From positions 1-57,819 of the forward strand of contig NZ_CAKVJA010000015.1 in NCBI RefSeq assembly GCF_934754925.1: a stretch of DNA of 57,819 nucleotides, written 5' to 3'. Below the pieces are notes generated by a model that worked only from the letters and a program-made list of their open reading frames with translations, was not told the DNA's origin and ran no database searches. This stretch comes from an uncultured Clostridium sp. (GTDB taxonomy: Bacteria; Bacillota; Clostridia; Clostridiales; Clostridiaceae). The position numbers were made by a program, and so were the translations under genes. Position 1 is the first letter of the stretch; every line of letters begins with the position of its first letter. This document shows, piece after piece, positions 1-7,936 of this stretch.

Positions 1-66
1 CTCAGTTGGGAGAGCACTTGCCTTGCACGCAAGGGGTCAAGGGTTCGAATCCCTTTACCTCCACCA
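1..66 (+). tRNA. tRNA-Ala (TGC), 5' end outside window
   Basis: The D arm, an anticodon stem CTTGC/GCAAG around a loop with anticodon TGC, a T arm with GGTTCGAATCC and an encoded CCA end are all visible. Roughly the first nine or ten bases (5' acceptor strand) lie before the window. The anticodon assigns it to alanine. Confidence 0.93.
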
Positions 67-96
67 AAAGCTACGATTTGTATCGTAGCTTTTTTT
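67..96 (+). terminator. Rho-independent terminator after tRNA-Ala
   Basis: The perfect stem AAGCTACGAT/ATCGTAGCTT closes a TTG-T loop and is followed by a run of T, directly after the tRNA CCA end. Confidence 0.9.
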
Positions 97-244
97 GCTT
101 TATAAAATTTTAAATACTTTAACTTATAATGTAGAATTATAACTAAATAAAATATATTTTAATATTTTTAATTTATTTCTAATAGTGGTATTATAAATAT
201 GTATGTGTATTACAATATATGTTAAAGAACAAGGTGATAGTTAA

Positions 245-742
245 ATGTCTTTATATAGAGTAAAGCAATTTGTTTGGGCATTAAAATCATTGTCTGAAGA
301 TATTGATACTGAATATGTAAATAAATTTCTAAATAAAAAGGAAAGAAAATTATTTAATAAACTAAAAAAAACAGATAAACATCATTGTATTAGAGTTAGT
401 AAAGATGCCGTGAGTTTATCAGAAGGAAGAAATATAAATTTAAATAGAGTTGCTAAGGTAGGATTATTACACGATATAGGAAAAGGTGAATATGGACTCA
501 ATATTATTGAAAAATCTGTATTGGTAATATTGAACAAAGTGACTAAAGGAAAATTAAAGAAATATGATGGAATTAAAGCAGTTGATACTTATTATAATCA
601 TGCGGAAAAGGGTGCAAATTTATTGAAAAGTTTTAATACATATGATAAGGAATTTTTAGATACTGTTAGATACCATCATAGCAATAAAATACAAGGAAAT
701 AAATTATTAGATATAATAAAGGAAAGCGATAATAGAAATTAA
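245..742 (+). CDS. HD-domain protein (putative phosphohydrolase)
   Basis: A 165-residue soluble protein with an HD-superfamily core: His46/47 upstream, then the His76-Asp77 doublet in GLLHDIGKGE, and a later His-rich stretch (RYHHS) that could complete the metal site. The family hydrolyses phosphate esters of nucleotides or related compounds, but the substrate cannot be read from the sequence. The start is an ATG behind AAGGTGATAG. It ends 15 bp before niaR, so it is probably the first gene of a four-gene operon to about 2945. The link to NAD or niacin metabolism is inference from that neighbour only. Confidence 0.7.
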   Translation: MSLYRVKQFVWALKSLSEDIDTEYVNKFLNKKERKLFNKLKKTDKHHCIRVSKDAVSLSEGRNINLNRVAKVGLLHDIGKGEYGLNIIEKSVLVILNKVTKGKLKKYDGIKAVDTYYNHAEKGANLLKSFNTYDKEFLDTVRYHHSNKIQGNKLLDIIKESDNRN

Positions 743-757
743 GTTGTGGGGTGAATT

Positions 758-1267
758 ATGAAGGCTGATGAAAGAAGAAGTAACATTATAGAAATGTTGA
801 TGAAAGAAAAAAGAGCTATTAAAGGCACAACATTAGCTGAAAGCTTTAATGTAACTAGACAAATAATAGTTAAAGATATAGCTATTTTAAGAGCTAAAGG
901 AAATAATATAATAGCAACTCCAGATGGCTATATGATTAATGAGGATAATAGCAATAGGGTAAAGTCTGTTATTGCAGTAAATCATAATGATGAAGAGGTT
1001 ATAAAAGAGCTTGAGATAGTTGTTAAATATGGTGGGATAATAGAAGATGTAATAGTAGAGCATCCTTTATATGGAGAGATAAGGGGTATATTAATGATAA
1101 AAAATCTTAACGATTTAAATAAGTTTAAAAATTCTTTAAACCAAATAGATGCAAAACCATTATCTATGCTAACTAATGGAGTACACCTTCATACTATTTC
1201 TGCCGACTCTGTTGAGAATATGGAGTTAATAAAAGAAGAACTAAAAGAAAGTGGTTTTATCTTATAA
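758..1267 (+). CDS. niaR: Transcriptional repressor NiaR (HTH plus 3H domain)
   Basis: 169 residues. Residues about 5-50 form an HTH_11-type helix-turn-helix (ERRSNIIEML, then FNVTRQIIVKDI). The rest is a 3H domain with histidines at 76, 102, 143 and 145 (EHPLYGEIRG and GVHLHTI), the ligand and metal-binding core of the family. NiaR proteins (YrxA in Bacillus) repress niacin salvage and NAD synthesis genes when nicotinic acid is abundant. The start ATG follows GGGGTGA. The nad or niacin-uptake genes it would control are not in this window. The gene lies between an HD protein and an FAD oxidoreductase with short gaps, suggesting co-transcription. Confidence 0.88.
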   Translation: MKADERRSNIIEMLMKEKRAIKGTTLAESFNVTRQIIVKDIAILRAKGNNIIATPDGYMINEDNSNRVKSVIAVNHNDEEVIKELEIVVKYGGIIEDVIVEHPLYGEIRGILMIKNLNDLNKFKNSLNQIDAKPLSMLTNGVHLHTISADSVENMELIKEELKESGFIL

Positions 1268-1284
1268 ATTAGGGGAATTGAATT

Positions 1285-2697
1285 ATGGATTATGATGTTT
1301 TAGTTTTAGGTGGTGGCATAATAGGATGTGCCGTTGCCTATGAATTATCTAAGTATAATTTAAATATAGCAGTGATTGAAAAGGAATTTGATATAGCAGA
1401 TGATATCTCATTTGTTAATACTTCTATAGTATATGACGGTTCAGAAACATCTAATAATGTAATGGCTGGATTAGAGTATATAGGAAATATACTATTAGAA
1501 GACTTATGTGAGAAATTTAATGTTCCATTTAAAAGAATAGGATCATTAAGAGTAGTTAATGATGATAATGGTGTAGTTAAATTAGAAGAAATGTATGAAA
1601 GAGCTATAAGACGTGGAATCGATGGCGTATATTTAATAGAACCAGATGAAGTATATGAAATAGAGCCTAATATTAATGCCGAAGTAAAAAAGGGATTATA
1701 CTCTCAAAATGTTGCAATAGTTGCTCCTTATGATTTAGCAATTGCATATGCTGAGGTTGCTTTTGATAATGGAGTTAATTTTAGGTTAGAAGAAGAAGTT
1801 TTAACTATTCAAAATGTTACAAAAGGTTTTAGAGTTGTAACTAACAAGAATAAATTCTCATGTAAGGTTGTTATAAATACAATTGCAAATGAAATATATA
1901 TAAATGAAAAGGGTGTAGTTGAAGAAAAAGAATCAGATAATGGAGTAAACTCCTTCAAAAATATGAGTTACATTTTACTTGATGATAGTTATGAAAATAA
2001 GCTACAAAGAATTGTTACAAAGACCTTTGATAAGGATACTTTTGTTGTTTCTACTCCAGTTTTAAATGGAGGCTCTCTTATTGGAATAAAGAGTATTGAA
2101 AAAACTAGCTTAGATGATAATTTAAGATATGCATCTAAGTTATTGAAGGGATTAAATAAAAGTAATATAAATAATCTGTTTAGGGAAAGTTATGATAAGG
2201 ATTCTATTGTAGTAGATGATGAAAAAATAGATAAGGGTTATATTAGCGTAATAGGAACTCATTATGGAAAGGTTACATTAGCTCCAGCTATAGCAAAAAT
2301 GCTATGTGATACTATTAGTAGCAATTTAAATTGTAAGTTAAAAAAGAATTTTATTGATAAAAGACGAGAGTTCTATAGATTTAGAGAAATGGATAGAAGA
2401 GAAATCAATGAAGTTATTAAGCTAGATAAACGTTATGGAAAGATAGTATGCATGTGTAATAATGTTTCAGAGGGAGAAATTGTTGATTCTATTAGAAGAC
2501 CTTTAGGTGCTAGAACTGTTAAGGGTGTTAAGAGAAGAACTGGAGCTGGATTTGGAAATTGCCATGGAGCCTATTGTAATGAAAAGATAGTACAAATATT
2601 ATCTAGGGAATTAGATAGAAAAATTACTGATATAGTAGATGATTCAAAAAATTCAAATATAGTTTCAGGTAGAATTAAAGAATTTAAGGATATATAA
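1285..2697 (+). CDS. FAD-dependent oxidoreductase, glycerol-3-phosphate-dehydrogenase-like, with C-terminal BFD [2Fe-2S] domain
   Basis: 470 residues. An N-terminal Rossmann FAD site (VLGGGIIGCAVAYELSKYN, residues about 6-24) begins a DAO-fold domain like GlpA. The C-terminal ~90 residues form a BFD-type [2Fe-2S] domain with C-x-C (CMCNN) and C-x4-C (GNCHGAYC) spacing. Relatives oxidise glycerol-3-phosphate or similar substrates and pass electrons to a GlpB-like FAD partner plus a DUF1667 protein. Here the GlpB-like gene is missing between this gene and the DUF1667 remnant. The region after the Rossmann strand reads FVNTSIVYDGSE instead of the usual A-N-S-G-I-V-H-A-G, so the active-site face looks altered. 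The substrate is unknown. Confidence 0.75.
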   Translation: MDYDVLVLGGGIIGCAVAYELSKYNLNIAVIEKEFDIADDISFVNTSIVYDGSETSNNVMAGLEYIGNILLEDLCEKFNVPFKRIGSLRVVNDDNGVVKLEEMYERAIRRGIDGVYLIEPDEVYEIEPNINAEVKKGLYSQNVAIVAPYDLAIAYAEVAFDNGVNFRLEEEVLTIQNVTKGFRVVTNKNKFSCKVVINTIANEIYINEKGVVEEKESDNGVNSFKNMSYILLDDSYENKLQRIVTKTFDKDTFVVSTPVLNGGSLIGIKSIEKTSLDDNLRYASKLLKGLNKSNINNLFRESYDKDSIVVDDEKIDKGYISVIGTHYGKVTLAPAIAKMLCDTISSNLNCKLKKNFIDKRREFYRFREMDRREINEVIKLDKRYGKIVCMCNNVSEGEIVDSIRRPLGARTVKGVKRRTGAGFGNCHGAYCNEKIVQILSRELDRKITDIVDDSKNSNIVSGRIKEFKDI

Positions 2698-2711
2698 TAG
2701 GAGTAATAAGT

Positions 2712-2945
2712 ATGTGTAAAAAGGATATTTTCACTTCTGTAGTTAGGGTTAAAGGTAGTGATAGGTTTAAAGTTGTTCCTGTTAAAAGTAGTGATGAAGT
2801 TGATAAAGAATTATGGATAGAAATGTCTAAAGTTGTTAGTAGATTATATGTAAGTATTCCTATAAAAATGGGAAGTATTATATGTAAGAATATTTTAAAT
2901 AGTGGAGTTGATATAATTTGTACTAGGGATATTGAGAATAAATAA
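2712..2945 (+). CDS. DUF1667-family protein, C-terminal part only
   Basis: 77 residues resembling the second half of DUF1667 (COG3862), which accompanies GlpA/GlpB-like oxidoreductases: TSVVRVKGS, then VPVKSS, PIKMGSIICKNIL and GVDIICTR. Full family members are about 115-120 residues and begin with a Cys-rich C-x2-C-x3-C and GNxCxRG segment thought to bind a metal or cluster. That segment is absent, and the ORF starts 14 bp after the oxidoreductase stop with its own RBS (TAGGAG). It is therefore a shortened version, possibly still expressed with the upstream gene. Confidence 0.65.
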   Translation: MCKKDIFTSVVRVKGSDRFKVVPVKSSDEVDKELWIEMSKVVSRLYVSIPIKMGSIICKNILNSGVDIICTRDIENK

Positions 2946-3019
2946 TTAGCGATGATATTTTTACGTCATTAGTTTAATTTTTTATTAAATATCTTTAATA
3001 AAATCAGGTTTTTAATGTA

Positions 3020-3049
3020 TTGACAAAAAGTAGAAGATTATAATATATT
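3020..3049 (+). promoter_or_regulatory. Promoter of the serS T-box transcript
   Basis: TTGACA at 3020-3025 and TATATT at 3044-3049 (18 bp spacing). A TATAAT at 3039-3044 is also present but lies too close. The transcript would start just before the T-box leader. Confidence 0.6.
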
Positions 3050-3069
3050 AAATATATTAATGTTGTAAA

Positions 3070-3308
3070 TATTTTAATTAAACCGTTGAAGAGGCTAGTA
3101 ATAAAGTAATTGTTTTAAGAGAGTCAGTGGTTGGTGAAAACTGACATCAATATTTTATGAATCCACCTTGGAGGGACTGTGATGAGCAGTACGGATAAAC
3201 CCGTTAGTTTTATAAAGAGTGGATAATAAGTGAAATTTTATTATCAATTAGGGTGGCAACACGGAGTTCTTCGTCCCTTATATGGGAAGAAAGAGCTCTT
3301 TTTTTATA
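3070..3308 (+). ncRNA. T-box riboswitch (serine) leader of serS
   Basis: This fills most of the 2946-3344 gap. Visible landmarks are a stem I region with GAGAGTCAG and GGTGAAAACTGA, a specifier loop GAA-TCC-ACC with TCC (serine) at 3162-3164, the T-box AGGGTGGCAACACGG from 3250, and a terminator stem (3264-3277 with 3284-3298) followed by T7. Uncharged tRNA-Ser would bind specifier and T-box and stabilise the antiterminator, allowing serS transcription. The specifier codon and the downstream gene agree. Confidence 0.93.
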
Positions 3309-3344
3309 CCAGAAAAAATAAATAAAATATACATGGAGGATATT

Positions 3345-4622
3345 ATGTTAGATTTAAAATTTTTAAGAGAAAATCCAGAAATAGTTAAACAAAATATTAA
3401 AAATAAGTTCCAAGATCAAAAACTTCCTTTAGTTGATGAAGTAATTGCTTTAGATATAGAAAGCAGAGCTACTCAACAAGAAGCTGATTCATTAAGATCA
3501 AATAGAAAGACAATTTCTAAGCAAATTGGTGCATTAATGGGCCAAGGGAAAAGAGAAGAGGCAGAAGAGTTAAAAGCAAAAGTTAATGAACAAGCTGCTC
3601 GTCTTGCTGAATTAGAAGCTAAAGAAAGCGAACTTGAAGAAAAAATAAGAAATATAATGTTAGTTATTCCTAACATCATTGATCCTAGTGTTCCAATAGG
3701 AAAAGATGATAGTGAAAATGTAGAAGTTGAAAAATTCGGTGAACCTGTAGTTCCAGAATTCGAAATTCCATATCATACAGAAATAATGGAAAAATTAAAT
3801 GGAATAGATTTAGATAGTGCTAGAAAAGTTGCTGGTAATGGATTCTATTATTTAATGGGTAACATTGCAAGATTACAATCAGGAATACTTTCTTATGCTA
3901 GAGATTTTATGATTAACAAAGGATTTACTTACTGTATTCCTCCTTTCATGATTCGTAGCGATGTTGTTACTGGAGTAATGAGTTTTGCTGAAATGGAATC
4001 TATGATGTATAAAATAGAAGGTGAAGATTTATACTTAATAGGTACAAGTGAACACTCTATGATAGGTAAATATATTGATACTATATTAAAAGAAGAAAGC
4101 CTTCCTCAAACTTTAACTAGTTATTCACCTTGCTTCAGAAAAGAAAAAGGAGCTCACGGAATAGAAGAAAGAGGAGTTTATAGAATACATCAATTTGAAA
4201 AACAAGAAATGATAGTAGTTTGTAAGCCAGAAGAAAGTAAAGAATGGTTTGAAAAGTTATGGAAGTATACTGTTGAATTATTCCGTTCTTTAGATGTTCC
4301 AGTTAGAACTTTAGAATGTTGCTCAGGAGATTTAGCAGATCTTAAGGTTAAATCTATTGACGTTGAAGCTTGGTCTCCAAGACAAAAGAAATACTTCGAA
4401 GTTGGAAGCTGCTCAAATTTAGGTGATGCTCAAGCTAGAAGATTAAAGATTCGTGTAAATGGAGAAAAAGGAAAGTATTTTGCTCATACATTAAATAATA
4501 CAGTAGTTGCTCCACCTAGAATGTTAATTGCATTCTTAGAAAACAACTTAAATGAAGATGGATCAATAAATATTCCAGAAGCTTTAAGACCTTATATGGG
4601 CGGAATGGATGTTATAAGATAA
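3345..4622 (+). CDS. serS: Serine--tRNA ligase
   Basis: 425 residues from the ATG at 3345. That ATG has a clean GGAGGA site; the in-frame ATG at 3282 lies inside the T-box terminator and is rejected. The N-terminal helical arm is charged and coiled-coil-like (about residues 25-105, rich in Glu/Lys/Ala), typical of the SerRS tRNA-binding arm. The class II catalytic core shows motif 2 (CFRKEKGAHGIEERGVYRIHQF) and motif 3 near the end (NNTVVAPPRMLIAFLEN). It charges tRNA-Ser, four copies of which lie at 8.6-9.7 kb, and is controlled by the serine T-box just upstream. Confidence 0.97.
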   Translation: MLDLKFLRENPEIVKQNIKNKFQDQKLPLVDEVIALDIESRATQQEADSLRSNRKTISKQIGALMGQGKREEAEELKAKVNEQAARLAELEAKESELEEKIRNIMLVIPNIIDPSVPIGKDDSENVEVEKFGEPVVPEFEIPYHTEIMEKLNGIDLDSARKVAGNGFYYLMGNIARLQSGILSYARDFMINKGFTYCIPPFMIRSDVVTGVMSFAEMESMMYKIEGEDLYLIGTSEHSMIGKYIDTILKEESLPQTLTSYSPCFRKEKGAHGIEERGVYRIHQFEKQEMIVVCKPEESKEWFEKLWKYTVELFRSLDVPVRTLECCSGDLADLKVKSIDVEAWSPRQKKYFEVGSCSNLGDAQARRLKIRVNGEKGKYFAHTLNNTVVAPPRMLIAFLENNLNEDGSINIPEALRPYMGGMDVIR

Positions 4623-4634
4623 TTTTTAAGTATT

Positions 4635-4684
4635 AAATAAGATATAAGAAGACTAAAAATAGTTTTCTTATATCTTATTTTTTT
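4635..4684 (+). terminator. Terminator after serS
   Basis: The stem AAATAAGATATAAGAA pairs with TTCTTATATCTTATTT and runs into a T stretch. Confidence 0.85.
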
Positions 4685-4718
4685 ATAAGAAATTATAAAA
4701 ATGAGATAATAGCAAATG

Positions 4719-4746
4719 TTGACAAAATTTAGAAATATGATAAATT
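4719..4746 (+). promoter_or_regulatory. Putative promoter and leader start of the pan operon
   Basis: TTGACA at 4719-4724 with a weak TAAATT at 4741-4746 (16 bp). The roughly 110-base leader that follows (about 4752-4860) has a GGTG/CACC hairpin at 4754-4778 and a second possible stem CTCAT/ATGGG. It shares the 16-mer TATTTTAATTAAACCG (4759-4774) with the serS leader (3070-3085). A regulatory RNA such as the pan motif is possible, but I could not match its consensus. Confidence 0.45.
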
Positions 4747-4856
4747 TAATATGGGTGGTATTTTAATTAAACCGCACCTTATATATTTGAAAATTTAAAG
4801 ATTACCAGAAATAGCTCATATCAATTTTGAATGGGACTTGTTAGTATCACACTCTT

Positions 4857-5714
4857 TTGGAGGTGATAATTATAAAATTTGGATTTATTGGAGCAGGAAA
4901 AGTTGGCTTTTCCTTAGGAAAATATCTAAAAGAAAACAGCATAGACATAAGTGGGTATTATAGTAAATCACAGCATTCATCTAAAGAAGCTGCAATTTTT
5001 ACAAATACGCGACAATATAATAATTTAGAAGATTTAATAAAAAATAGTGATGCTATATTCATTACAACACCTGATAATCAAATTGCAGATGTATGGAATG
5101 AAGTAAAAAAGTTACCTATTAAAGAAAAATTAATTTGCCATTGTAGTGGCTCTATTTCTTCAGAAGTCTTTTCAAATATAAATAATCATGGTGCATATGG
5201 TTATTCTATTCATCCAATGTTCGCTATCTCGGACAAATATAATTCTTACAAAGATTTATCTCAAGCATTTATTACAATTGAAGGTAATGAAAAACATATT
5301 GAATATTTAAAGATGTTATTTTCACATTTAGGAAATGATGTAGCAATTATTAATAAAGAGAATAAAATTTTATATCATGCAGCATCAGTAACAGTTAGTA
5401 ACTTAGTGTTAGGGTTAATTAATAATGGTGTTAATTATCTAGAGGAATGTGGATTTACGAAAGAAATGGCTATTAAAGCCTTATATCCATTAATTGAAAA
5501 CAACTTAAGAAATATTAAGGAAAGAGGTGCAGTTAAGAGTTTGACTGGGCCCATAGAACGAGGAGATTTAAGCACTGTTATTAATCATTTAAATGTAATA
5601 CGTGAAGAAGATAAAGAGTTATATAGATTATTATCAAAAAATATTTTAAAGATAGCAAAAGTTAAAAATAAGAATAGAAATTATAAAAATTTAGAAGAGT
5701 ATCTAGGAGAGTAA
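4857..5714 (+). CDS. panG: Ketopantoate reductase, PanG type (Rossmann plus DUF2520)
   Basis: Up to 285 residues. An N-terminal NADP Rossmann motif (FGFIGAGKVGFSLGKYLKE) is followed by a DUF2520 helical domain (YHAASVTVSNLVLGLIN). PanG enzymes, described first in Francisella, reduce ketopantoate to pantoate and replace PanE. Position directly before panB, panC and panD supports this: with PanG the window holds the full route to pantothenate. The TTG at 4857 overlaps the Shine-Dalgarno GGAGGTG (4859-4865), so it cannot be the real start. The codon at proper spacing is ATA at 4872, giving a protein that begins KFGFIGAG, as Rossmann proteins usually do. The listed start is only the longest conventional reading. 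Confidence 0.85.
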   Translation: MEVIIIKFGFIGAGKVGFSLGKYLKENSIDISGYYSKSQHSSKEAAIFTNTRQYNNLEDLIKNSDAIFITTPDNQIADVWNEVKKLPIKEKLICHCSGSISSEVFSNINNHGAYGYSIHPMFAISDKYNSYKDLSQAFITIEGNEKHIEYLKMLFSHLGNDVAIINKENKILYHAASVTVSNLVLGLINNGVNYLEECGFTKEMAIKALYPLIENNLRNIKERGAVKSLTGPIERGDLSTVINHLNVIREEDKELYRLLSKNILKIAKVKNKNRNYKNLEEYLGE

Positions 5715-5716
5715 TT

Positions 5717-6544
5717 ATGAAAAATACAGCAGTTACATTTAAACAAGCAAAAGAAAAAAATGAAAAACTTACTATGCTTACAGCATATGATTATTCTACA
5801 GCCAAAATAATTGATGAGGCTGGAATAAATGGAATTTTAGTTGGAGATTCATTAGGAATGGTTTGTTTAGGATATGAAGATACATTATCAGTTACTATGG
5901 AAGACATGATACATCATACTAAAGCTGTATCTAGAGGTGTAAAGAATACATTAGTTGTAGCAGATATGCCTTTTATGTCTTATCAAACATCAGTATATGA
6001 TGCTGTAATTAATGCAGGAAGATTAATTAAAGAAGGTAGAGCACATGTAGTTAAGTTAGAGGGTGGTGTTGAGGTTTGCGATAAGATAGAAGCTATAGTT
6101 AAAGCTTCAATACCAGTTATGGCTCACATTGGATTAACACCTCAATCAGTTAATGCTTTTGGCGGATTTAAGGTTCAAGGTAAAGATAAAGAGGCAGCAA
6201 GGAATCTTATAGAAGCAGCTTTAGCTGTAGAAAAGGCAGGAGCATTTGCAGTTGTATTAGAATGTGTTCCAGCTAAGCTTGCAGCAATAATAACTGAAAA
6301 ATTATCTATACCTACAATCGGAATAGGTGCTGGAGCACAGTGTGATGGGCAAATTCTTGTTTATCAAGATATGTTAGGAATGTATAGTGATTTTACTCCT
6401 AAGTTTGTTAAGAAGTATGAAAATTTAGGTGAAAAAATGAATGTGGCTTTTAAAAAGTATATAGAAGAAGTTAAGGATGGAATTTTCCCAGGAGAAGAGC
6501 ATTCTTTTAAAATAAATGATGAAGTAATTGAGAAGTTATATTAA
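5717..6544 (+). CDS. panB: 3-methyl-2-oxobutanoate hydroxymethyltransferase
   Basis: 275 residues, full family length. It makes ketopantoate from alpha-ketoisovalerate and methylene-tetrahydrofolate. Signatures include MLTAYDYSTAKIIDEAGI, LVGDSLGMVCLGY, the metal and substrate loop VVADMPFMSY, and PTIGIGAGAQCDGQILVYQD near the C-terminus. The ATG lies 2 bp after the panG stop and uses GGAGAG inside the panG end, so the two are translationally close. Its product feeds PanG. Confidence 0.97.
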   Translation: MKNTAVTFKQAKEKNEKLTMLTAYDYSTAKIIDEAGINGILVGDSLGMVCLGYEDTLSVTMEDMIHHTKAVSRGVKNTLVVADMPFMSYQTSVYDAVINAGRLIKEGRAHVVKLEGGVEVCDKIEAIVKASIPVMAHIGLTPQSVNAFGGFKVQGKDKEAARNLIEAALAVEKAGAFAVVLECVPAKLAAIITEKLSIPTIGIGAGAQCDGQILVYQDMLGMYSDFTPKFVKKYENLGEKMNVAFKKYIEEVKDGIFPGEEHSFKINDEVIEKLY

Positions 6545-6557
6545 AGGGGAAGAGAAA

Positions 6558-7403
6558 ATGAGAGTTGTAGAAAAGGTAAATGACGTAAGATCTACAGTAA
6601 AGGAATGGAAAGCTAAGGGGTTAAAGATTGGATTTGTTCCTACTATGGGCTATTTACATGAGGGACATGAAAGTTTAATTAGAAAAGCATCAGAAGAAAA
6701 TGATAGAGTTGTTGTAAGCATATTTGTTAATCCAATTCAATTTGGACCTAAAGAGGATTTATCTACTTATCCTAGAGATTTAGAGAGAGATAGTAAAGTA
6801 TGTGAAAGGGCAGGGGCAGATATTATATTCCATCCTAAAAATGAAGAAATGTATTTTGAAGATTTTTCTACTTTTGTTGATATGAATGGATTAACAGATG
6901 GATTATGTGGAAAGAGTAGACCTACTCATTTTAGAGGCGTTTGTACTGTTGTAACAAAATTATTTAATATAGTAGCACCAGATAGAGCTTATTTTGGGGA
7001 AAAGGATGCTCAGCAATTAGCAATTATAAAAAGAATGGTAAGAGATTTAAATATAGATATAGAAATTATAGGATGTCCTATAATAAGAGAGAAAGATGGG
7101 CTTGCTAAAAGTTCAAGAAATACTTATTTGTCGGTAGAAGAAAGAAATGCTGCAATCATATTAAATAAATCATTAACATTAGCTAAAGAAAAAATTCAAG
7201 ATGGTGAAAGAAATTCAGGGGCTATTATTAAGTTAATTGAAGAAACAATTAATTCAGAAAAATTAGCAAGAGTGGATTATATAGAAGTTGTAGATAGCCT
7301 ATCTATGAAGAAGGTAGAAAGAATAGAAAAATCAGTATTAGTAGCAATAGCCGTATTTATAGGTAAAACAAGATTAATAGATAATTTCACATATGAGTTA
7401 TAA
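6558..7403 (+). CDS. panC: Pantothenate synthetase
   Basis: 281 residues from the ATG at 6558, which is preceded by GGGGAAGAG; a longer frame from 6528 overlaps panB and lacks a site. It joins pantoate and beta-alanine with ATP. The nucleotidyltransferase HIGH-like motif is seen in VPTMGYLHEGHESLIRKA. Other family blocks are VSIFVNPIQFGP, FGEKDAQQLAIIKRM and the KMSKS-like DGLAKSSRNTYLS. Third gene of the pan operon, 17 bp before panD. Confidence 0.97.
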   Translation: MRVVEKVNDVRSTVKEWKAKGLKIGFVPTMGYLHEGHESLIRKASEENDRVVVSIFVNPIQFGPKEDLSTYPRDLERDSKVCERAGADIIFHPKNEEMYFEDFSTFVDMNGLTDGLCGKSRPTHFRGVCTVVTKLFNIVAPDRAYFGEKDAQQLAIIKRMVRDLNIDIEIIGCPIIREKDGLAKSSRNTYLSVEERNAAIILNKSLTLAKEKIQDGERNSGAIIKLIEETINSEKLARVDYIEVVDSLSMKKVERIEKSVLVAIAVFIGKTRLIDNFTYEL

Positions 7404-7420
7404 TAAGGAGAGAATCAATA

Positions 7421-7807
7421 ATGAAGGTAAATATGTTAAAAGGTAAGATACACAGAGCAAAAGTAGTACAAGCTGAATTAAATTATGTTGGAAGTATAAC
7501 AGTAGATGCAGATTTACTAGATGCGGCAGGGATATATGAATATGAAAAAGTTCATATAGTTGATATTGATAATGGAGCAAGGTTTGAAACTTATACTATT
7601 GCTGGAGAAAGAGGATCGGGTATGATTTGTTTAAATGGAGCCGCAGCAAGATGTGTACAGGTTGGAGATAAAATTATATTAATGGCTTATTGTGATTTAG
7701 ATACAGAAGAGGTAAAAGATCATAAACCAAAGGTTGTTTTTGTAAATGAAGAAAATAAAATTAGTAGAATTACTAATTATGAAAAACATGGTGAACTTTC
7801 TGAATAA
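7421..7807 (+). CDS. panD: Aspartate 1-decarboxylase proenzyme
   Basis: 128 residues. It makes beta-alanine from aspartate, the second substrate of PanC. The self-processing site is intact: Gly24-Ser25 in NYVGSITVD, where cleavage produces the pyruvoyl group at Ser25. The block LNGAAARCVQVGDKIILMAY is typical. The ATG follows AAGGAGAG and is in the operon panGBCD. A strong terminator follows, so the operon ends here. Confidence 0.97.
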   Translation: MKVNMLKGKIHRAKVVQAELNYVGSITVDADLLDAAGIYEYEKVHIVDIDNGARFETYTIAGERGSGMICLNGAAARCVQVGDKIILMAYCDLDTEEVKDHKPKVVFVNEENKISRITNYEKHGELSE

Positions 7808-7837
7808 TAAAATATAAAAATAGTTTTAGATAAATAC

Positions 7838-7881
7838 GATGAATTTAGAATAATATTTTTATTCTAAATTCATCATTTTTT
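7838..7881 (+). terminator. Terminator of the pan operon
   Basis: The 14-bp stem GATGAATTTAGAAT/ATTCTAAATTCATC is followed by T6. Confidence 0.9.
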
Positions 7882-7936
7882 ATTAATAGTGATATATAGT
7901 ATTATGTAATTATAAAAATATTAACAGAGGTTTTAT

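Noticed and set aside
2946..2985. Terminator after the DUF1667 gene
   Set aside because: Only a 4-bp stem (ATGA/TCAT) can be drawn around 2950-2970 before a T-rich stretch, which is too weak to call.
3282..3344. Upstream in-frame ATG giving serS a 21-residue N-terminal extension
   Set aside because: The extension lies in the T-box terminator (3' arm and T-run) and lacks a ribosome site. The ATG at 3345 has GGAGGA and begins with the normal SerRS N-terminus.
4752..4780. Second T-box before panG (GGGTGG and ACCGCAC are present)
   Set aside because: The two words are split by 11 bases, no specifier loop, stem I or terminator follows, and pantothenate genes are not a T-box target. Kept only as an unexplained leader.
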